The notes: generated by a model from the letters alone, not told the origin. Positions 1 through 8,335 are shown, numbered from the stretch's first letter. The stretch is 64,000 bases of DNA from Pinisolibacter aquiterrae (GCF_019160155.1 NZ_JAFNIH010000019.1:591692-655691), one strand, 5' to 3'. Numbers and translations: made by a program.

Positions 1-751
1 TGCCGAGCGAGACGGCGAGATCGGTCTTCAGGACCAGTGGCCGGAGATCGCGGACGACGCGATGCGCGGTCCCCGCCCCGGAGAGCGAGGTCTGCAACTC
101 CTCGAGCAGATGGCCGAGATACTCGGAGATCTCGACCGCGCCGACGCCGGCCGACGAATAGAGATGGCGATGCACCCCGGCGACCGCCGAGATCCGGCTC
201 TGCGTCTCCTGCAGCGCGCGCTTGGCCTCGTCGTCGTCGACGAGCGAGGCCTGCATCCGCACCATCGCCGCGACCAGGCCGAGCGAATTGGCGACCCGGT
301 GGTTGACCTCGCGCAGCAACAGCTCGGCCCGATCGCGCGCCTCGCGCACCAGCCGCTGATCTTCCGCCCGCGCCTTCTTCAGCCGCCACCGTTCGAACGC
401 CTGTTCGAGCGCGGCCACCAGCAGGTCGTAGAATTCGCCGGAGACGTCCTTGATGACGTAGTCGTCGGCGCCGCTCTTCAGCGCGTCGACCGCCAGCCGC
501 GCGTCGGCCGAGCCGGTGACGTAGACGATCGGCGGCCGCCGGTCGCGCGGCCCGGCCCGCGCCAGGATGTCGAGCCCGGTCTCGGCGGCGAGCGAATGGT
601 CGAGCGCGACGATGTCGATGCCGCCGGCCTCGATCCGGTCGAGCGCCTCCGCGCCGGTCGCCACGTGCACCGCCGCATGGCCGCGCCGCGCCAGCGCCTT
701 GCGCACCAGGGTCGCCAGCGCCGGGTCGTCGTCGACGTGCAGGACCGTCAT
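1..751 (-). CDS. response regulator fused to HisKA_2-type histidine kinase (partial, cut by left edge)
   Basis: Only the N-terminal ~250 residues lie in the window. Residues 1-120 form a CheY-like receiver with acidic DDD at 7-9, phospho-acceptor D51, T79 and K101. A charged linker leads into a kinase dimerisation domain with HRVANSL at 151-157, the H-x-x-x-N-x-L box of HisKA_2/HWE kinases. Receiver-kinase fusions of this sort are usually cytoplasmic signalling nodes in alphaproteobacteria. The start is an ATG 31 bp downstream of the preceding receiver gene, in the same direction, so it is probably the last visible gene of that operon. The ATP-binding domain lies outside the window. Confidence 0.85.
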   Translation of the reverse strand, partial: MTVLHVDDDPALATLVRKALARRGHAAVHVATGAEALDRIEAGGIDIVALDHSLAAETGLDILARAGPRDRRPPIVYVTGSADARLAVDALKSGADDYVIKDVSGEFYDLLVAALEQAFERWRLKKARAEDQRLVREARDRAELLLREVNHRVANSLGLVAAMVRMQASLVDDDEAKRALQETQSRISAVAGVHRHLYSSAGVGAVEISEYLGHLLEELQTSLSGAGTAHRVVRDLRPLVLKTDLAVSLG

Positions 752-782
752 CGGCCCCACGAGATCCGCGCCATAGGGCAAG

Positions 783-1229
783 TCAGTCGACCTCCGGGAT
801 CTGCATCACCGCGAGGAACAGACCGAGCTGTCGGATCGCGTTGGCGAAACTCTCGTAGTTGAGCGGCTTGGTGATGTAGACGTTGGCGCCGAGATCGTAG
901 CAGCGCTGGATCTCGCTCTGGTCGTCGGTGGTGGTGAGCACGATCACCGGCGAGCGCCTGAGGTGCTCGTTCGCCTTGATGCGCGCGAGAATGTCGATCC
1001 CGGTCATGTCCGGCAGGTTGAGATCGAGGAGGATGAGGTGCGACCGCCCGGCCGACGACGCACCCGATCCGTCCGCGCCGAAGAGATGGGCGAGCGCCGA
1101 GGTGCCGTCGGCGAAGGAGAGGATCTCGTTGGTCACCCCGGCGCGGCGAATGTTCTTCTCGATGAGACGGGCATGGCCTTCGTCGTCCTCGATCATCACG
1201 ATCACGACGGGTTTGGGGTCTCTCTTCAC
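783..1229 (-). CDS. single-domain response regulator (CheY/Rcp1-like)
   Basis: A 148-residue stand-alone receiver. E14-D15-D16 form the acidic pocket, D69 is the phospho-acceptor, and T100 and K121 complete the switch set. There is no output domain, as in Rcp1-type regulators that pair with an adjacent kinase. Its ATG overlaps the kinase stop codon by 4 bp, so the two are translationally coupled, and the kinase is the likely phosphodonor. The next gene is itself a receiver-kinase fusion, so the operon may encode a short phosphorelay. The input signal cannot be read from the sequence. Confidence 0.85.
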   Translation of the reverse strand: MKRDPKPVVIVMIEDDEGHARLIEKNIRRAGVTNEILSFADGTSALAHLFGADGSGASSAGRSHLILLDLNLPDMTGIDILARIKANEHLRRSPVIVLTTTDDQSEIQRCYDLGANVYITKPLNYESFANAIRQLGLFLAVMQIPEVD

Positions 1230-2734
1230 GTCTCACCTCTCCGGATACGCAACGCCAGATCCTTGGCGACCACCACGCGGAACACGGTACCACCGACACC
1301 GTCGCTCGAGACCGTGACGTCTCCGCCCAACCGCCGCGCCATGGCGCGAGTATGGGCGAGACCGATCCCCTCGCCGGGCCGATCCTGCGGACCGGCCCGG
1401 CGGAACAACTCGAAGATACGCTCCCGGTCCGCCTCCGCCACGCCGCGCCCGTTGTCCTCGACCTCGAAGATCGCGTCGGCCCGTTCGATCCGGCCGCGCA
1501 CCACGATACGCCCCGGCCGTTCGGCGACGAGGTATTTCGCCGCGTTGTCGAGGAGGTTGGTGAAGATCTGTTCGAGCCCGGCCCGATCGGAGACGATCGC
1601 CGGCAGCCGCCCCTCGATCGTCACCTCCGCCTCGACCTCGTCGAAGCGCTGGCGGATCGCGGCGATGCACTCCTCGACCAGGGCCTGGACGTCGAGGCTC
1701 TCCGGCTCCAACAGGCGTCGTCCGGCGCGCGAGAGCTTCAGGATCTCGTTGATGAGCGCGTCCATCCGGTGCATCGACGAGCGGATGAAGCCGAGGGCTT
1801 CGGGAATGTCCTCCTCGGCCGCCAGGAAGGCCTGCGCGACGACGGGATCGGAGCGATCGCCGCCGACCTGTTCGAGATGGGCGCGAAGCGCCGCCGTCGC
1901 GGTCTCGAGTTCGGCGGTGAAGCCCATGATGTTCACGAGCGGCGCGCGCAGATCGTGGCTGACGATGTAGGCGTAGCGCTGCAATTCGTCGTTGGCGCGC
2001 AGCACGCCCTTCGTGCGTTCACCGACCCGCGCCTCCAGATCCTCGTTGGCCTCGATCAGATCGCGCCGCGTCGCCTCGAGTTCACGCACGTGACGCCGCA
2101 GAAACGCGGCCGCGCCGATGGCGAGGACGACGATCATCGCCACGCCGAGCGTGATCAGCGTGGTGAGCGTCGCCGAGGCCTCGCGCATGCGCGCCGCGCT
2201 GCGGATCCGGTGCGCCGTGGCGATGTCGCGGATCGCGGCGCCCTTGGTGCGCACCGCGTCCATGATCGCCTTGCCGCGGTCGGAGGCGATGACGAGGCGG
2301 GTGTCGTCGAGACGCCCCGCCCGCACCTCGGCGAGATTGGACTTCACCAGATCCATCTTGCGGCGCCCCTCGCCGAGCATCTCCTCGACCGCCGCCGCCG
2401 GGATCGCCCGGCCCTCGTCGATCTCGGAGGCTCTGAGGCGCAGCTCGGCCGCGTCGCGCTCGAAGTCGACGAGCGCCGAGGCATAGGGTTCGAGATAGCT
2501 CTCGGTGTTGGTGATGATGAAGCCGCGCTGCGCCGTCTCCGCGTCGAGAAGATCGGCGATCACCTCGAGCACCAGCCGGTCGACGCGCGCGGCGCGCAGG
2601 GCCTCGTCCGCCTCCCGCTGGGCGCGGCCGGAATAGACGAAGGCGGCCGACACGATGGTGAACAGGGCCACCGCGCCGACCGACAGGAGAAGGGCGTTGT
2701 AACCGGCGAAGGACCGCCAGAAGGCTCTCGTCAC
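1226..2734 (-). CDS. CHASE3-domain sensor histidine kinase
   Basis: About 502 residues. One membrane helix near 12-34 and another near 190-212 bracket a periplasmic four-helix CHASE3 sensor (AQRGFIITN motif). A coiled coil follows, then HisKA with SHDLRAPL and a HATPase domain with N box NLLDNAAKY, G1 DNGRG and G2 GEGIGLA. The family senses unknown periplasmic cues. The start is a GTG inside the stop codon of the iron-permease gene (GTGA overlap), and the stop overlaps the receiver gene. The upstream EcfG-type promoter places this kinase in a probable stress operon. Confidence 0.88.
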   Translation of the reverse strand: MTRAFWRSFAGYNALLLSVGAVALFTIVSAAFVYSGRAQREADEALRAARVDRLVLEVIADLLDAETAQRGFIITNTESYLEPYASALVDFERDAAELRLRASEIDEGRAIPAAAVEEMLGEGRRKMDLVKSNLAEVRAGRLDDTRLVIASDRGKAIMDAVRTKGAAIRDIATAHRIRSAARMREASATLTTLITLGVAMIVVLAIGAAAFLRRHVRELEATRRDLIEANEDLEARVGERTKGVLRANDELQRYAYIVSHDLRAPLVNIMGFTAELETATAALRAHLEQVGGDRSDPVVAQAFLAAEEDIPEALGFIRSSMHRMDALINEILKLSRAGRRLLEPESLDVQALVEECIAAIRQRFDEVEAEVTIEGRLPAIVSDRAGLEQIFTNLLDNAAKYLVAERPGRIVVRGRIERADAIFEVEDNGRGVAEADRERIFELFRRAGPQDRPGEGIGLAHTRAMARRLGGDVTVSSDGVGGTVFRVVVAKDLALRIRRGET

Positions 2735-3135
2735 GCGGGCACCCCCGGGGATCGCGTCTCGCCGGACGCCGACGCGGTCCGTTCGATTTCGCGTTTCAAG
2801 CGCTCGACCACCGTGTCGTCGAGATCCTCGATGCCGACCAGACGATCGCGCGCCTCGCGCGTCGCGTGGATGAGTTCGTCGAGTTTCACCTGGATCGCCA
2901 TCCCATCGCGGTTCTGCGCGTTCTGAATGACGAACACCATCAGGAAGGTGACGATGGTGGTGCCGGTGTTGACGACGAGCTGCCAGGTGTCCGACCAGCC
3001 GAAGAGCGGCCCGGTGAACGCCCAGACGACGATCACCGCGCAGGCGGCGACGAAGGCCGCGGGGCGCCCGGAAAGCGTCGCCATCCGGCCGGCGAAGCGG
3101 CCGAAGAGCGAGGTGGGTTTCGTATCCTTCGCCAT
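2731..3135 (-). CDS. low-affinity iron permease family membrane protein
   Basis: 134 residues with two membrane helices (around 25-45 and 50-70), the sequence FVIQNAQNRDG and an acidic C-terminal tail, as in the small bacterial members of the low-affinity iron permease family (PF04120). In bacteria an iron-transport role is unproven and the proteins are mostly found among stress genes. The ATG at 3135 was chosen because GAGG lies 7 bp upstream. An in-frame GTG at 3147 would add four residues. It lies between a 60-residue protein and a kinase in a tightly packed operon. Confidence 0.75.
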   Translation of the reverse strand: MAKDTKPTSLFGRFAGRMATLSGRPAAFVAACAVIVVWAFTGPLFGWSDTWQLVVNTGTTIVTFLMVFVIQNAQNRDGMAIQVKLDELIHATREARDRLVGIEDLDDTVVERLKREIERTASASGETRSPGVPA

Positions 3136-3143
3136 GGCGGACC

Positions 3144-3326
3144 TCACATGCGCGCCGGTTCGAGCGGATCGGCCGGCCGGCGCGCGGCGGCGAGCGACGG
3201 GTTCCCGAAGGTCCTTGCGTAGAGACTACCCCAGAAGACGCCGCCGATCGCCCCGCCGGAGACGAGATCGATCGTGCGACGCGCCGCATCGGGGCCGGCG
3301 TCGACGATGGCGAAGAATAGGCTCAT
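3144..3326 (-). CDS. small hypothetical protein, first gene of stress operon
   Basis: 60 residues with a weakly hydrophobic stretch (residues ~20-36, GGAIGGVFWGSLYA) and no recognised domain. It is supported by a GGGAGG ribosome-binding site just upstream of the ATG, by an EcfG-type promoter 45 bp further upstream, and by its position 9 bp ahead of the permease start. The sequence around its start codon (AGGTCCGCCATG) is repeated at the permease start. The function is unknown; it may be a membrane-associated stress peptide. Confidence 0.55.
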   Translation of the reverse strand: MSLFFAIVDAGPDAARRTIDLVSGGAIGGVFWGSLYARTFGNPSLAAARRPADPLEPARM

Positions 3327-3370
3327 GGCGGACCTCCCGAGGTCGAGACCGCCGAAGCGGTTTCGGATCG

Positions 3371-3395
3371 AACGCGCGACCGGCGTTTCGGTTCC
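3371..3395 (-). promoter_or_regulatory. EcfG-type general-stress promoter (GGAAC-N16-CGTT)
   Basis: Reading the minus strand, GGAAC is followed after exactly 16 bases by CGTT. This is the consensus of EcfG sigma factors that run the alphaproteobacterial general stress response. It lies 45 bp upstream of the 60-residue gene and would drive the operon of permease, CHASE3 kinase and receivers. Confidence 0.7.
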
Positions 3396-3441
3396 CGCGT
3401 TCGGACGGATGTCACGACGAAGGCGGCGGCGGAACGCCGCC

Positions 3442-3606
3442 TCACATGCCGGCCAGCACCTGCGACACGAACGAGATCAGGAACAGGATCAGGAACACGC
3501 CGAAGAGAATGCGGGCGATGCCGGCAGAGGTCGCGGCGATGCCGGTGAAGCCGAACACGGCGGCGATCAGCGCGACCACCAGGAAGACGAGGGACCAGTG
3601 CAACAT
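3442..3606 (-). CDS. DUF1328 family small membrane protein
   Basis: 54 residues forming two hydrophobic helices (about 4-24 and 30-50) with the family core [18 protein letters not shown]. The size matches DUF1328/YtjA proteins, which are stress-associated inner-membrane proteins of unknown biochemical function. The ATG follows AAAGGAG at ideal spacing, and an EcfG-type promoter lies 30 bp upstream. It is divergent from dps, which has its own EcfG-type promoter. Confidence 0.85.
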   Translation of the reverse strand: MLHWSLVFLVVALIAAVFGFTGIAATSAGIARILFGVFLILFLISFVSQVLAGM

Positions 3607-3635
3607 GGGAGGTTCTCCTTTCGAATTTCCCATGC

Positions 3636-3660
3636 AACGCGCCGCCCCCTCGTCGGTTCC
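3636..3660 (-). promoter_or_regulatory. EcfG-type promoter of the DUF1328 gene
   Basis: On the minus strand GGAAC is separated by 16 bases from CGTT, and the -10 element is about 30 bp upstream of the DUF1328 ATG. The consensus match is exact. It forms a divergent pair with the promoter at 3706-3731. Confidence 0.75.
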
Positions 3661-3705
3661 GATCCGGACGACAAATCGTCTCGCGTGAAAAAGCGCGATC
3701 CGGCC

Positions 3706-3731
3706 GGAACCACACCGGCGAGAGAAGCGTT
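3706..3731 (+). promoter_or_regulatory. EcfG-type promoter of dps
   Basis: GGAAC-N17-CGTT on the plus strand, about 120 bp upstream of the dps ATG. Spacers of 16 and 17 bases are both accepted by EcfG sigma factors. Dps is a common EcfG target in alphaproteobacteria. Confidence 0.7.
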
Positions 3732-3851
3732 GTCGCTCCAGGATGAGGAGGAAGCGCTCTTCCGGCGCGGTCCTCATCGGCAATCGAACACCTTCCAGGA
3801 ACGAAGAACCGCGCGCGACGGCGTCCGCGCGGCTCGGGAAAGGACGACATC

Positions 3852-4349
3852 ATGGCCAACGTTTCCGCTGTTCGACGCTCGAAGCCCAGAAGCGAGCCGA
3901 TCGGCACGGGTCTCGACCCCGAAGCCTGCGCGCGCACCGCCACCGCGCTGCAGTCGATCCTCGGCGCGACCTATCGTCTGCTGGTCAAGACCCAGATCCA
4001 TCACTGGAACGTGGTCGGCCCGCTGTTCCATCCGATCCACGTGACGACCGAGGCGCACTACGAGAACCTCTTCGCCGCCGTCGACACGCTCGCCGAGCGC
4101 ATCCGCGCCCTCGGCCATCCGACCGAGCCGCCGGTGATCGGCACCGAGAAGCCGAAGGTGGCCGAGATGAGCGCGGCCGATCTGCTCGCCGACCTCGTCG
4201 CCGACCACGAGGCGCTCTGCCGCGAGATGCGCGAGGCCGCCGCCACCGCCGAGGAGGCCGGCGACATCGTCACCAACGACATGTTGGTCGAGCGCCTGAC
4301 CTTCCACGAGAAGGCAGTGTGGATGTTGCGAGCGATGCTCGCGAACTGA
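3852..4349 (+). CDS. dps: Dps-family DNA-protecting ferritin-like protein
   Basis: 165 residues, normal for Dps. The inter-subunit ferroxidase ligands fall at the same numbering as in E. coli Dps: H51, H63, residue 67 (Glu here, Asp in E. coli), D78 and E82. The IHHWNVVGP motif is present. The basic N-terminal tail (RRSKPRS) could bind DNA. The protein oxidises and stores Fe(II) with hydrogen peroxide and coats the nucleoid under stress. It lies downstream of an EcfG-type promoter and is followed by small envelope genes in the same direction. Confidence 0.93.
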   Translation: MANVSAVRRSKPRSEPIGTGLDPEACARTATALQSILGATYRLLVKTQIHHWNVVGPLFHPIHVTTEAHYENLFAAVDTLAERIRALGHPTEPPVIGTEKPKVAEMSAADLLADLVADHEALCREMREAAATAEEAGDIVTNDMLVERLTFHEKAVWMLRAMLAN

Positions 4350-4434
4350 CCGACCTTCCCCTCGCGACGACCCCGACGCCGCGCGCCCCGGGCCGCGCGG
4401 CAAGGCCCCCCTCTCGCCGAAAAGGTAGACGCCC

Positions 4435-4512
4435 ATGGCTCGCGGTCTCCTCCTCTGGCTCCTCGGCGTGCCGATCCCGATCATCATCCTGATCGCGCTC
4501 CTCTATCGCTGA
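4435..4512 (+). CDS. 25-residue single-span membrane peptide
   Basis: A 26-codon reading frame. After MARG the peptide is almost entirely hydrophobic (LLLWLLGVPIPIIILIALL) and ends in YR, so it would span the inner membrane once. AAAGG sits about 8 bp upstream of the ATG. Short peptides of this kind recur in alphaproteobacterial stress loci, but no function is known. It lies between dps and a lipoprotein gene on the same strand. Confidence 0.6.
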   Translation: MARGLLLWLLGVPIPIIILIALLYR

Positions 4513-4592
4513 CCCGAGACGCGCGGCGGCGGGCCTCGCCCCCGCCCGCTCTCCACGTCCCTCCGATCGATCCTCCGAGAAAGGCTCCCTCC

Positions 4593-4901
4593 ATGTCCCT
4601 GCCGTCCGTGATCACCCCCCGGCGCCTCGCCGTCGCCTCCACCTTCGCGCTCGCCCTCACGCTCGGCGCCTGCGCCAGCCCGCGTGACCAGCGCATGCTC
4701 GACGGCGCCCTGATCGGCGGCGCCGGCGGCGCGGCGGTCGGCGCCATCGCCACCGGCACCGGCGGCGGCGCGGTGGTCGGCGGCGTCGCCGGTGCCGCCG
4801 CCGGCGCCGTCATCGCCGACGCGACCCGCCCCCGCCACGCGCGCGGCAAGACCTGCTGGTGGTCCGACACCCTCCATCGCCGCGTCTGCCGCTGGCGCTG
4901 A
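4593..4901 (+). CDS. glycine-zipper lipoprotein
   Basis: 102 residues. A hydrophobic signal ends in the lipobox LGAC (Cys near residue 27), so the mature protein is a lipoprotein. Residues ~38-75 are a glycine-zipper membrane segment (GGAGGAAVGAIATGTGGGAVVGG) like those of small outer-membrane lipoproteins. The C terminus is basic with two Cys and several Trp. Such proteins are thought to stabilise the envelope; the specific role is unknown. A GAGAAAGG ribosome-binding site precedes the ATG. Confidence 0.75.
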   Translation: MSLPSVITPRRLAVASTFALALTLGACASPRDQRMLDGALIGGAGGAAVGAIATGTGGGAVVGGVAGAAAGAVIADATRPRHARGKTCWWSDTLHRRVCRWR

Positions 4902-5016
4902 CCGTCCCTCCCGGGGCCGCCCTCGGCGCGACCGCAGGCGCCCCGCCTCGCCGTCCCCGGTGAAACGGCGATCTCGTCCCGCGCGCAGGCGTGGTACTGA
5001 TCCGACCGCCGTCTCT

Positions 5017-5066
5017 CGAACGACGCGGACGTCGCCACCGATCGGAGGCGGCGTCCGTGTCGTTCG
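5017..5066 (+). promoter_or_regulatory. leader hairpin upstream of the metallopeptidase gene
   Basis: CGAACGACGCGGACG (5017-5031) and CGTCCGTGTCGTTCG (5052-5066) pair over all 15 positions in RNA, with one G-U pair and a 20-nt loop. The stem ends 25 nt before the ATG and just before the GAGGAGG ribosome-binding site. It may affect translation or mRNA stability; no known riboswitch class was recognised. Confidence 0.45.
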
Positions 5067-5091
5067 GCCGTCGTCTCGAGGAGGATCGACG

Positions 5092-6150
5092 ATGCGTCTC
5101 TTTCGGTGCGACGCCTGCGACAACACCGTCCATTTCGACAATGCCGCCTGCGTCGTCTGCCACCGGCACCTCGGCTGGCGCCCCGACGCCTTCGCCATGA
5201 CCGCGCTGGAACCCTCGGGCGAGGCCTTCCATTTCCCCACGCTCGGCCGCGATTTCGCCTATTGCGCCAATGCCGCGCACGACGCCTGCAACTGGCTTCT
5301 GCCAATCGAGCGGGCCGGCGAGCTCTGCCCGGCCTGCCGCCACAACCGCACCATCCCCGCCCTCGACGTGCCGGAGAACCTCGCCGCCTTTCGCCGCATC
5401 ACCCGCGACGAACGCCACCTCTTCTATTCGCTCCTGCGCTGGCGGCTCGCCGCCCCGACCCGGCTCGAGGATCCGGTCTCGGGCCTCGCCTTCGATTTTC
5501 TCGCCGACGAGATCGCCGCCGACGGCACCGTCGTGCCGGTCCTGACCGGCCACGCCGAGGGCGTGATCACGATCGCGGTCAAGGAGGCCGACGACGCCGA
5601 ACGCGAGCGCCGACGCACCGACCTCGGCGAGCCCTATCGCACGCTGCTCGGCCATTTCCGTCACGAGATCGGGCACTTCTGGTGGGATCGCCTCGTCCGC
5701 GACGGCGGTCGTCTCGAGGCCTTTCGCGCCGTCTTCGGCGACGAGCGTCTCGACTACGGCACCGCGCTCGCCCGCCATTACGACCAGGGCCCGCCGCCCG
5801 ATTGGGCCCAGCGCTTCGTCAGCGCCTATGCCTCGAGCCACCCCTGGGAGGACTTCGCCGAGACCTGGGCCCATCACATGCACATGGTCGACACGCTGGA
5901 GACCGCCGGCGCCTTCGGCCTGGCGCTCGCCCCACACGGTTCGGTGCGCGGGGAATTGGCGCTCGAGCTCGACTTCGATCCTTACGCCGTCGCCGACTTC
6001 CGCCCGCTGGCGGCGGCCTGGCCGCCTCTGACGGTCGCCCTCAACGCCATCAACCGCTCCCTCGGTCAGCGCGACGTCTACCCCTTCGTCTCCACCCCGA
6101 CGATCGAGGCGAAGCTCGCCTTCGTCCACGGCCTGATCCCGTTCGGGTGA
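5092..6150 (+). CDS. putative zinc-binding metallopeptidase with N-terminal zinc ribbon
   Basis: 352 residues. The N terminus carries Cys pairs C6/C9 and C20/C23 of a zinc-ribbon type, with a further CPAC motif near 82. The catalytic HEIGH motif is at about 191-195, followed by FAETWAHHMH near 265, which would provide the third ligand. This matches the alphaproteobacterial putative zinc-binding metallopeptidase family; the substrate is unknown. GAGGAGG precedes the ATG. A decayed second copy lies at 49252-50307 in this window. There is no signal peptide, so it is probably cytoplasmic. Confidence 0.85.
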   Translation: MRLFRCDACDNTVHFDNAACVVCHRHLGWRPDAFAMTALEPSGEAFHFPTLGRDFAYCANAAHDACNWLLPIERAGELCPACRHNRTIPALDVPENLAAFRRITRDERHLFYSLLRWRLAAPTRLEDPVSGLAFDFLADEIAADGTVVPVLTGHAEGVITIAVKEADDAERERRRTDLGEPYRTLLGHFRHEIGHFWWDRLVRDGGRLEAFRAVFGDERLDYGTALARHYDQGPPPDWAQRFVSAYASSHPWEDFAETWAHHMHMVDTLETAGAFGLALAPHGSVRGELALELDFDPYAVADFRPLAAAWPPLTVALNAINRSLGQRDVYPFVSTPTIEAKLAFVHGLIPFG

Positions 6151-6164
6151 GGCGCCGCTCCCCG

Positions 6165-6189
6165 GTCTCCCGCCGGTCGCCGGCGAGAC
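6165..6189. terminator. hairpin between convergent genes
   Basis: An imperfect stem (GTCTC-C-CGCCGG with CCGGCG-AGAC, 3-nt loop) lies between two convergent stop codons at 6150 and 6194. There is no T tract. It is a plausible bidirectional terminator. Confidence 0.4.
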
Positions 6190-6193
6190 GCCC

Positions 6194-7567
6194 TCACGCG
6201 GCGAAGAGCGGAAAGCTCAGGACGACGCGCGCGCCACCGGCCTCGGATCGGCCGATCTCGATGGTCCCGTCCTGGGCCTCGACCAGCGTGCGCACCACCG
6301 CGAGGCCGAGCCCGGCGCCGCCGGTGCGACGCGCCCGTGAGGGTTCGCCGCGCACGAAGGGCTCGAACAGGAGAGCGGCGGCCTCCGGCGCGATGCCGCT
6401 GCCGGCGTCGCTCACCGAGACGATCGCCCGGCCCTGGCGCTCCTCGAGATCCACCGTCGCCTCTCGGCCGAACTTCACCGCGTTGTCGACCAGATTGGCG
6501 ACGATGCGGCGGAAGGCGGTGCGATCGAGGAGGACCGGCAGCTCCCGCGACGCGGGCGGCGCGACGCCGAGGCGGATCGGCCCGCCGGAGGCGCCGAGAT
6601 CGGCCACCTCCTGGCGGATCAGCGCGGCGAGATCGACGAGTTCCTGGTCGAGCCGGCCGACCCCGGCGCGGGCGGTGAGGAGCGCATTGTCGAGAAGGCC
6701 GATCATGTCGTCGATGTCGGCGATCGCCTTGTCGCGCTCGCTCGGATCGGCGATGTGCTCGACGCGCAGCCGCAGCCGCGTGGCGAAGGAGCGGACGTCG
6801 TGCTGAACCCCTCCGATCAGGGCGAAACGGCCGGCGATCAGCGCCTGGAGGCGCGTCTGCATGCGCTCGAAGGCGGTCAGGAGGGTGACGGTCTCGGGCG
6901 CGCGCACCGAGATCGCCGGCAGCGCGACCGGAGTGCCGGTCGGATCGATACGGTCGACGGCGGCGGCGAGCGCCGTCAACGGCCGGATCTCGCGATGCAG
7001 GAGCACCAGGGCGGCCAGCGCGAAGATCGTCCCGAAGAGCCCGGCGCCGACGCCGGCCGGCAGGCCGAAGAGGGTGACGACGAAGGGCGTGCGCGTGTCG
7101 AGACGCAGGATCGCGCCGTCGGCGAGGCGCAGACGAAACCGCAGCGCACCGATCGCCGAGGCGAACAACGACGACGGCCCGAAGGTCTGACGCGGCCGGC
7201 CGAGCCGATGGATCGACAAGAGACGATCCCCGATCAGCGCGGTGTATTCGACGAAATCCGCCGCGTCGCGCAGGTCGTCCCCGATCTCCGGCTCGTCGGT
7301 CTCCGGCACGGTGGCGGCGGCCCGCGGCGGCTCGAGCGTCGCGCTCAGGATCGACGAGGAGATCGCCTCGAGGAGCTCGTCGCGGGTGCCCGGCGCCGCC
7401 GCCGAGAGAGCATCGGCGATGGCGCGGATCTGGGTCACCGGCGGGCGCGTGGCGGCGCGGTCGAGCCCGTTCGAGCGATAATAGGCGGCGACCAGCGCGA
7501 TCCACAGCGTCAGCAGGAGGGCGACGCCGATGGCCACGAGGCGGGTGGTGAGGCCGAGACGCACCAT
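6194..7567 (-). CDS. OmpR-type sensor histidine kinase
   Basis: About 457 residues. An N-terminal helix (~8-28), a periplasmic sensor region to ~165 and a second helix (~170-190) are followed by a HAMP-like linker. The phospho-acceptor region reads GGVQHDVRSF, with HD in place of the usual HE. N box NLVDNAVKFG, G1 DAGSGI and G2 GGAGLGLA are intact. The start is ATG at 7567 or a GTG three bases upstream; both overlap the regulator stop. It pairs with the adjacent regulator. The neighbouring divergent efflux genes are the natural target. Confidence 0.88.
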   Translation of the reverse strand: MVRLGLTTRLVAIGVALLLTLWIALVAAYYRSNGLDRAATRPPVTQIRAIADALSAAAPGTRDELLEAISSSILSATLEPPRAAATVPETDEPEIGDDLRDAADFVEYTALIGDRLLSIHRLGRPRQTFGPSSLFASAIGALRFRLRLADGAILRLDTRTPFVVTLFGLPAGVGAGLFGTIFALAALVLLHREIRPLTALAAAVDRIDPTGTPVALPAISVRAPETVTLLTAFERMQTRLQALIAGRFALIGGVQHDVRSFATRLRLRVEHIADPSERDKAIADIDDMIGLLDNALLTARAGVGRLDQELVDLAALIRQEVADLGASGGPIRLGVAPPASRELPVLLDRTAFRRIVANLVDNAVKFGREATVDLEERQGRAIVSVSDAGSGIAPEAAALLFEPFVRGEPSRARRTGGAGLGLAVVRTLVEAQDGTIEIGRSEAGGARVVLSFPLFAA

Positions 7568-8283
7568 CACGGCACCATGCGGACGGGGGCGGTCAGGAGA
7601 TAACCGCCGTTACGGATCGTGCCGATCAGCCGATTGTCGGGATCGAGCGTCTCGAACTTCTTGCGCAGCCGCGACACGGTGATGTCGACGGTCCGGTCGA
7701 AGGGATCGGCGCTGCGGCCATGGGTCCAGTCGAGGATCTGGTCGCGCGACAGCACCCGGCGGGGATGGAGGACGAAACAGGCGAGGAGATCGAACTCCGC
7801 GCTGGTCAGCGCGACATGCTCGCCGGTGTCGTCGGTGACCAGACGCGCGTCGAGATCGACCACGAAACGGTCGAACGCGTAGCGGCGCGACACCGGACGG
7901 GACGGCCGGACCTCGGCGCGGCGCAGCAGGGCACGAATGCGGGCGACCAGGACGCGCGGTGAGAAGGGCTTGGCGAGATAGTCGTCCGCCCCGATCTCGA
8001 GGCCGACGACGCAGTCGGTCTCGTCGCTCTTGGCGGTCAGCATCAGGATCGGGATCGTCGCCTCGGCGCGGAGGCGGCGACAGATCGACAGCCCGTCCTC
8101 GCCCGGCAGCATCAGATCGAGCACGATCAGATCGGGCCGGGCGCGGTGCAGCGCGTCGTCGAGCTCACGGCCGTCCTGCACGGTCTCGACCGTCCACCCC
8201 TCGCGCGCCAGGAGCGCGCCGACGAGCCGCGCGATCTCGGGATCGTCGTCGACGACGAGGATTTTGCGTGGGTTCGTGTTCAT
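7567..8283 (-). CDS. OmpR/PhoB-family response regulator
   Basis: 238 residues. The receiver has DDD at 12-14, phospho-acceptor D56, T83 and K105. The C-terminal winged helix contains LTSAEFDLLACFV and TVDITVSRLRKKFE, typical of OmpR/PhoB DNA binding. It is the first gene of a two-gene operon with the kinase and is divergent from the periplasmic and efflux genes starting at 8479. The shared 195-bp intergenic region carries a 10-bp-spaced direct repeat suited to this family. Confidence 0.92.
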   Translation of the reverse strand: MNTNPRKILVVDDDPEIARLVGALLAREGWTVETVQDGRELDDALHRARPDLIVLDLMLPGEDGLSICRRLRAEATIPILMLTAKSDETDCVVGLEIGADDYLAKPFSPRVLVARIRALLRRAEVRPSRPVSRRYAFDRFVVDLDARLVTDDTGEHVALTSAEFDLLACFVLHPRRVLSRDQILDWTHGRSADPFDRTVDITVSRLRKKFETLDPDNRLIGTIRNGGYLLTAPVRMVP

Positions 8284-8335
8284 GGAGCGAAGGGTCGTTC
8301 AGCGCGCCGGCCGTTTCAAGGCCGGAGTCCGCCTC

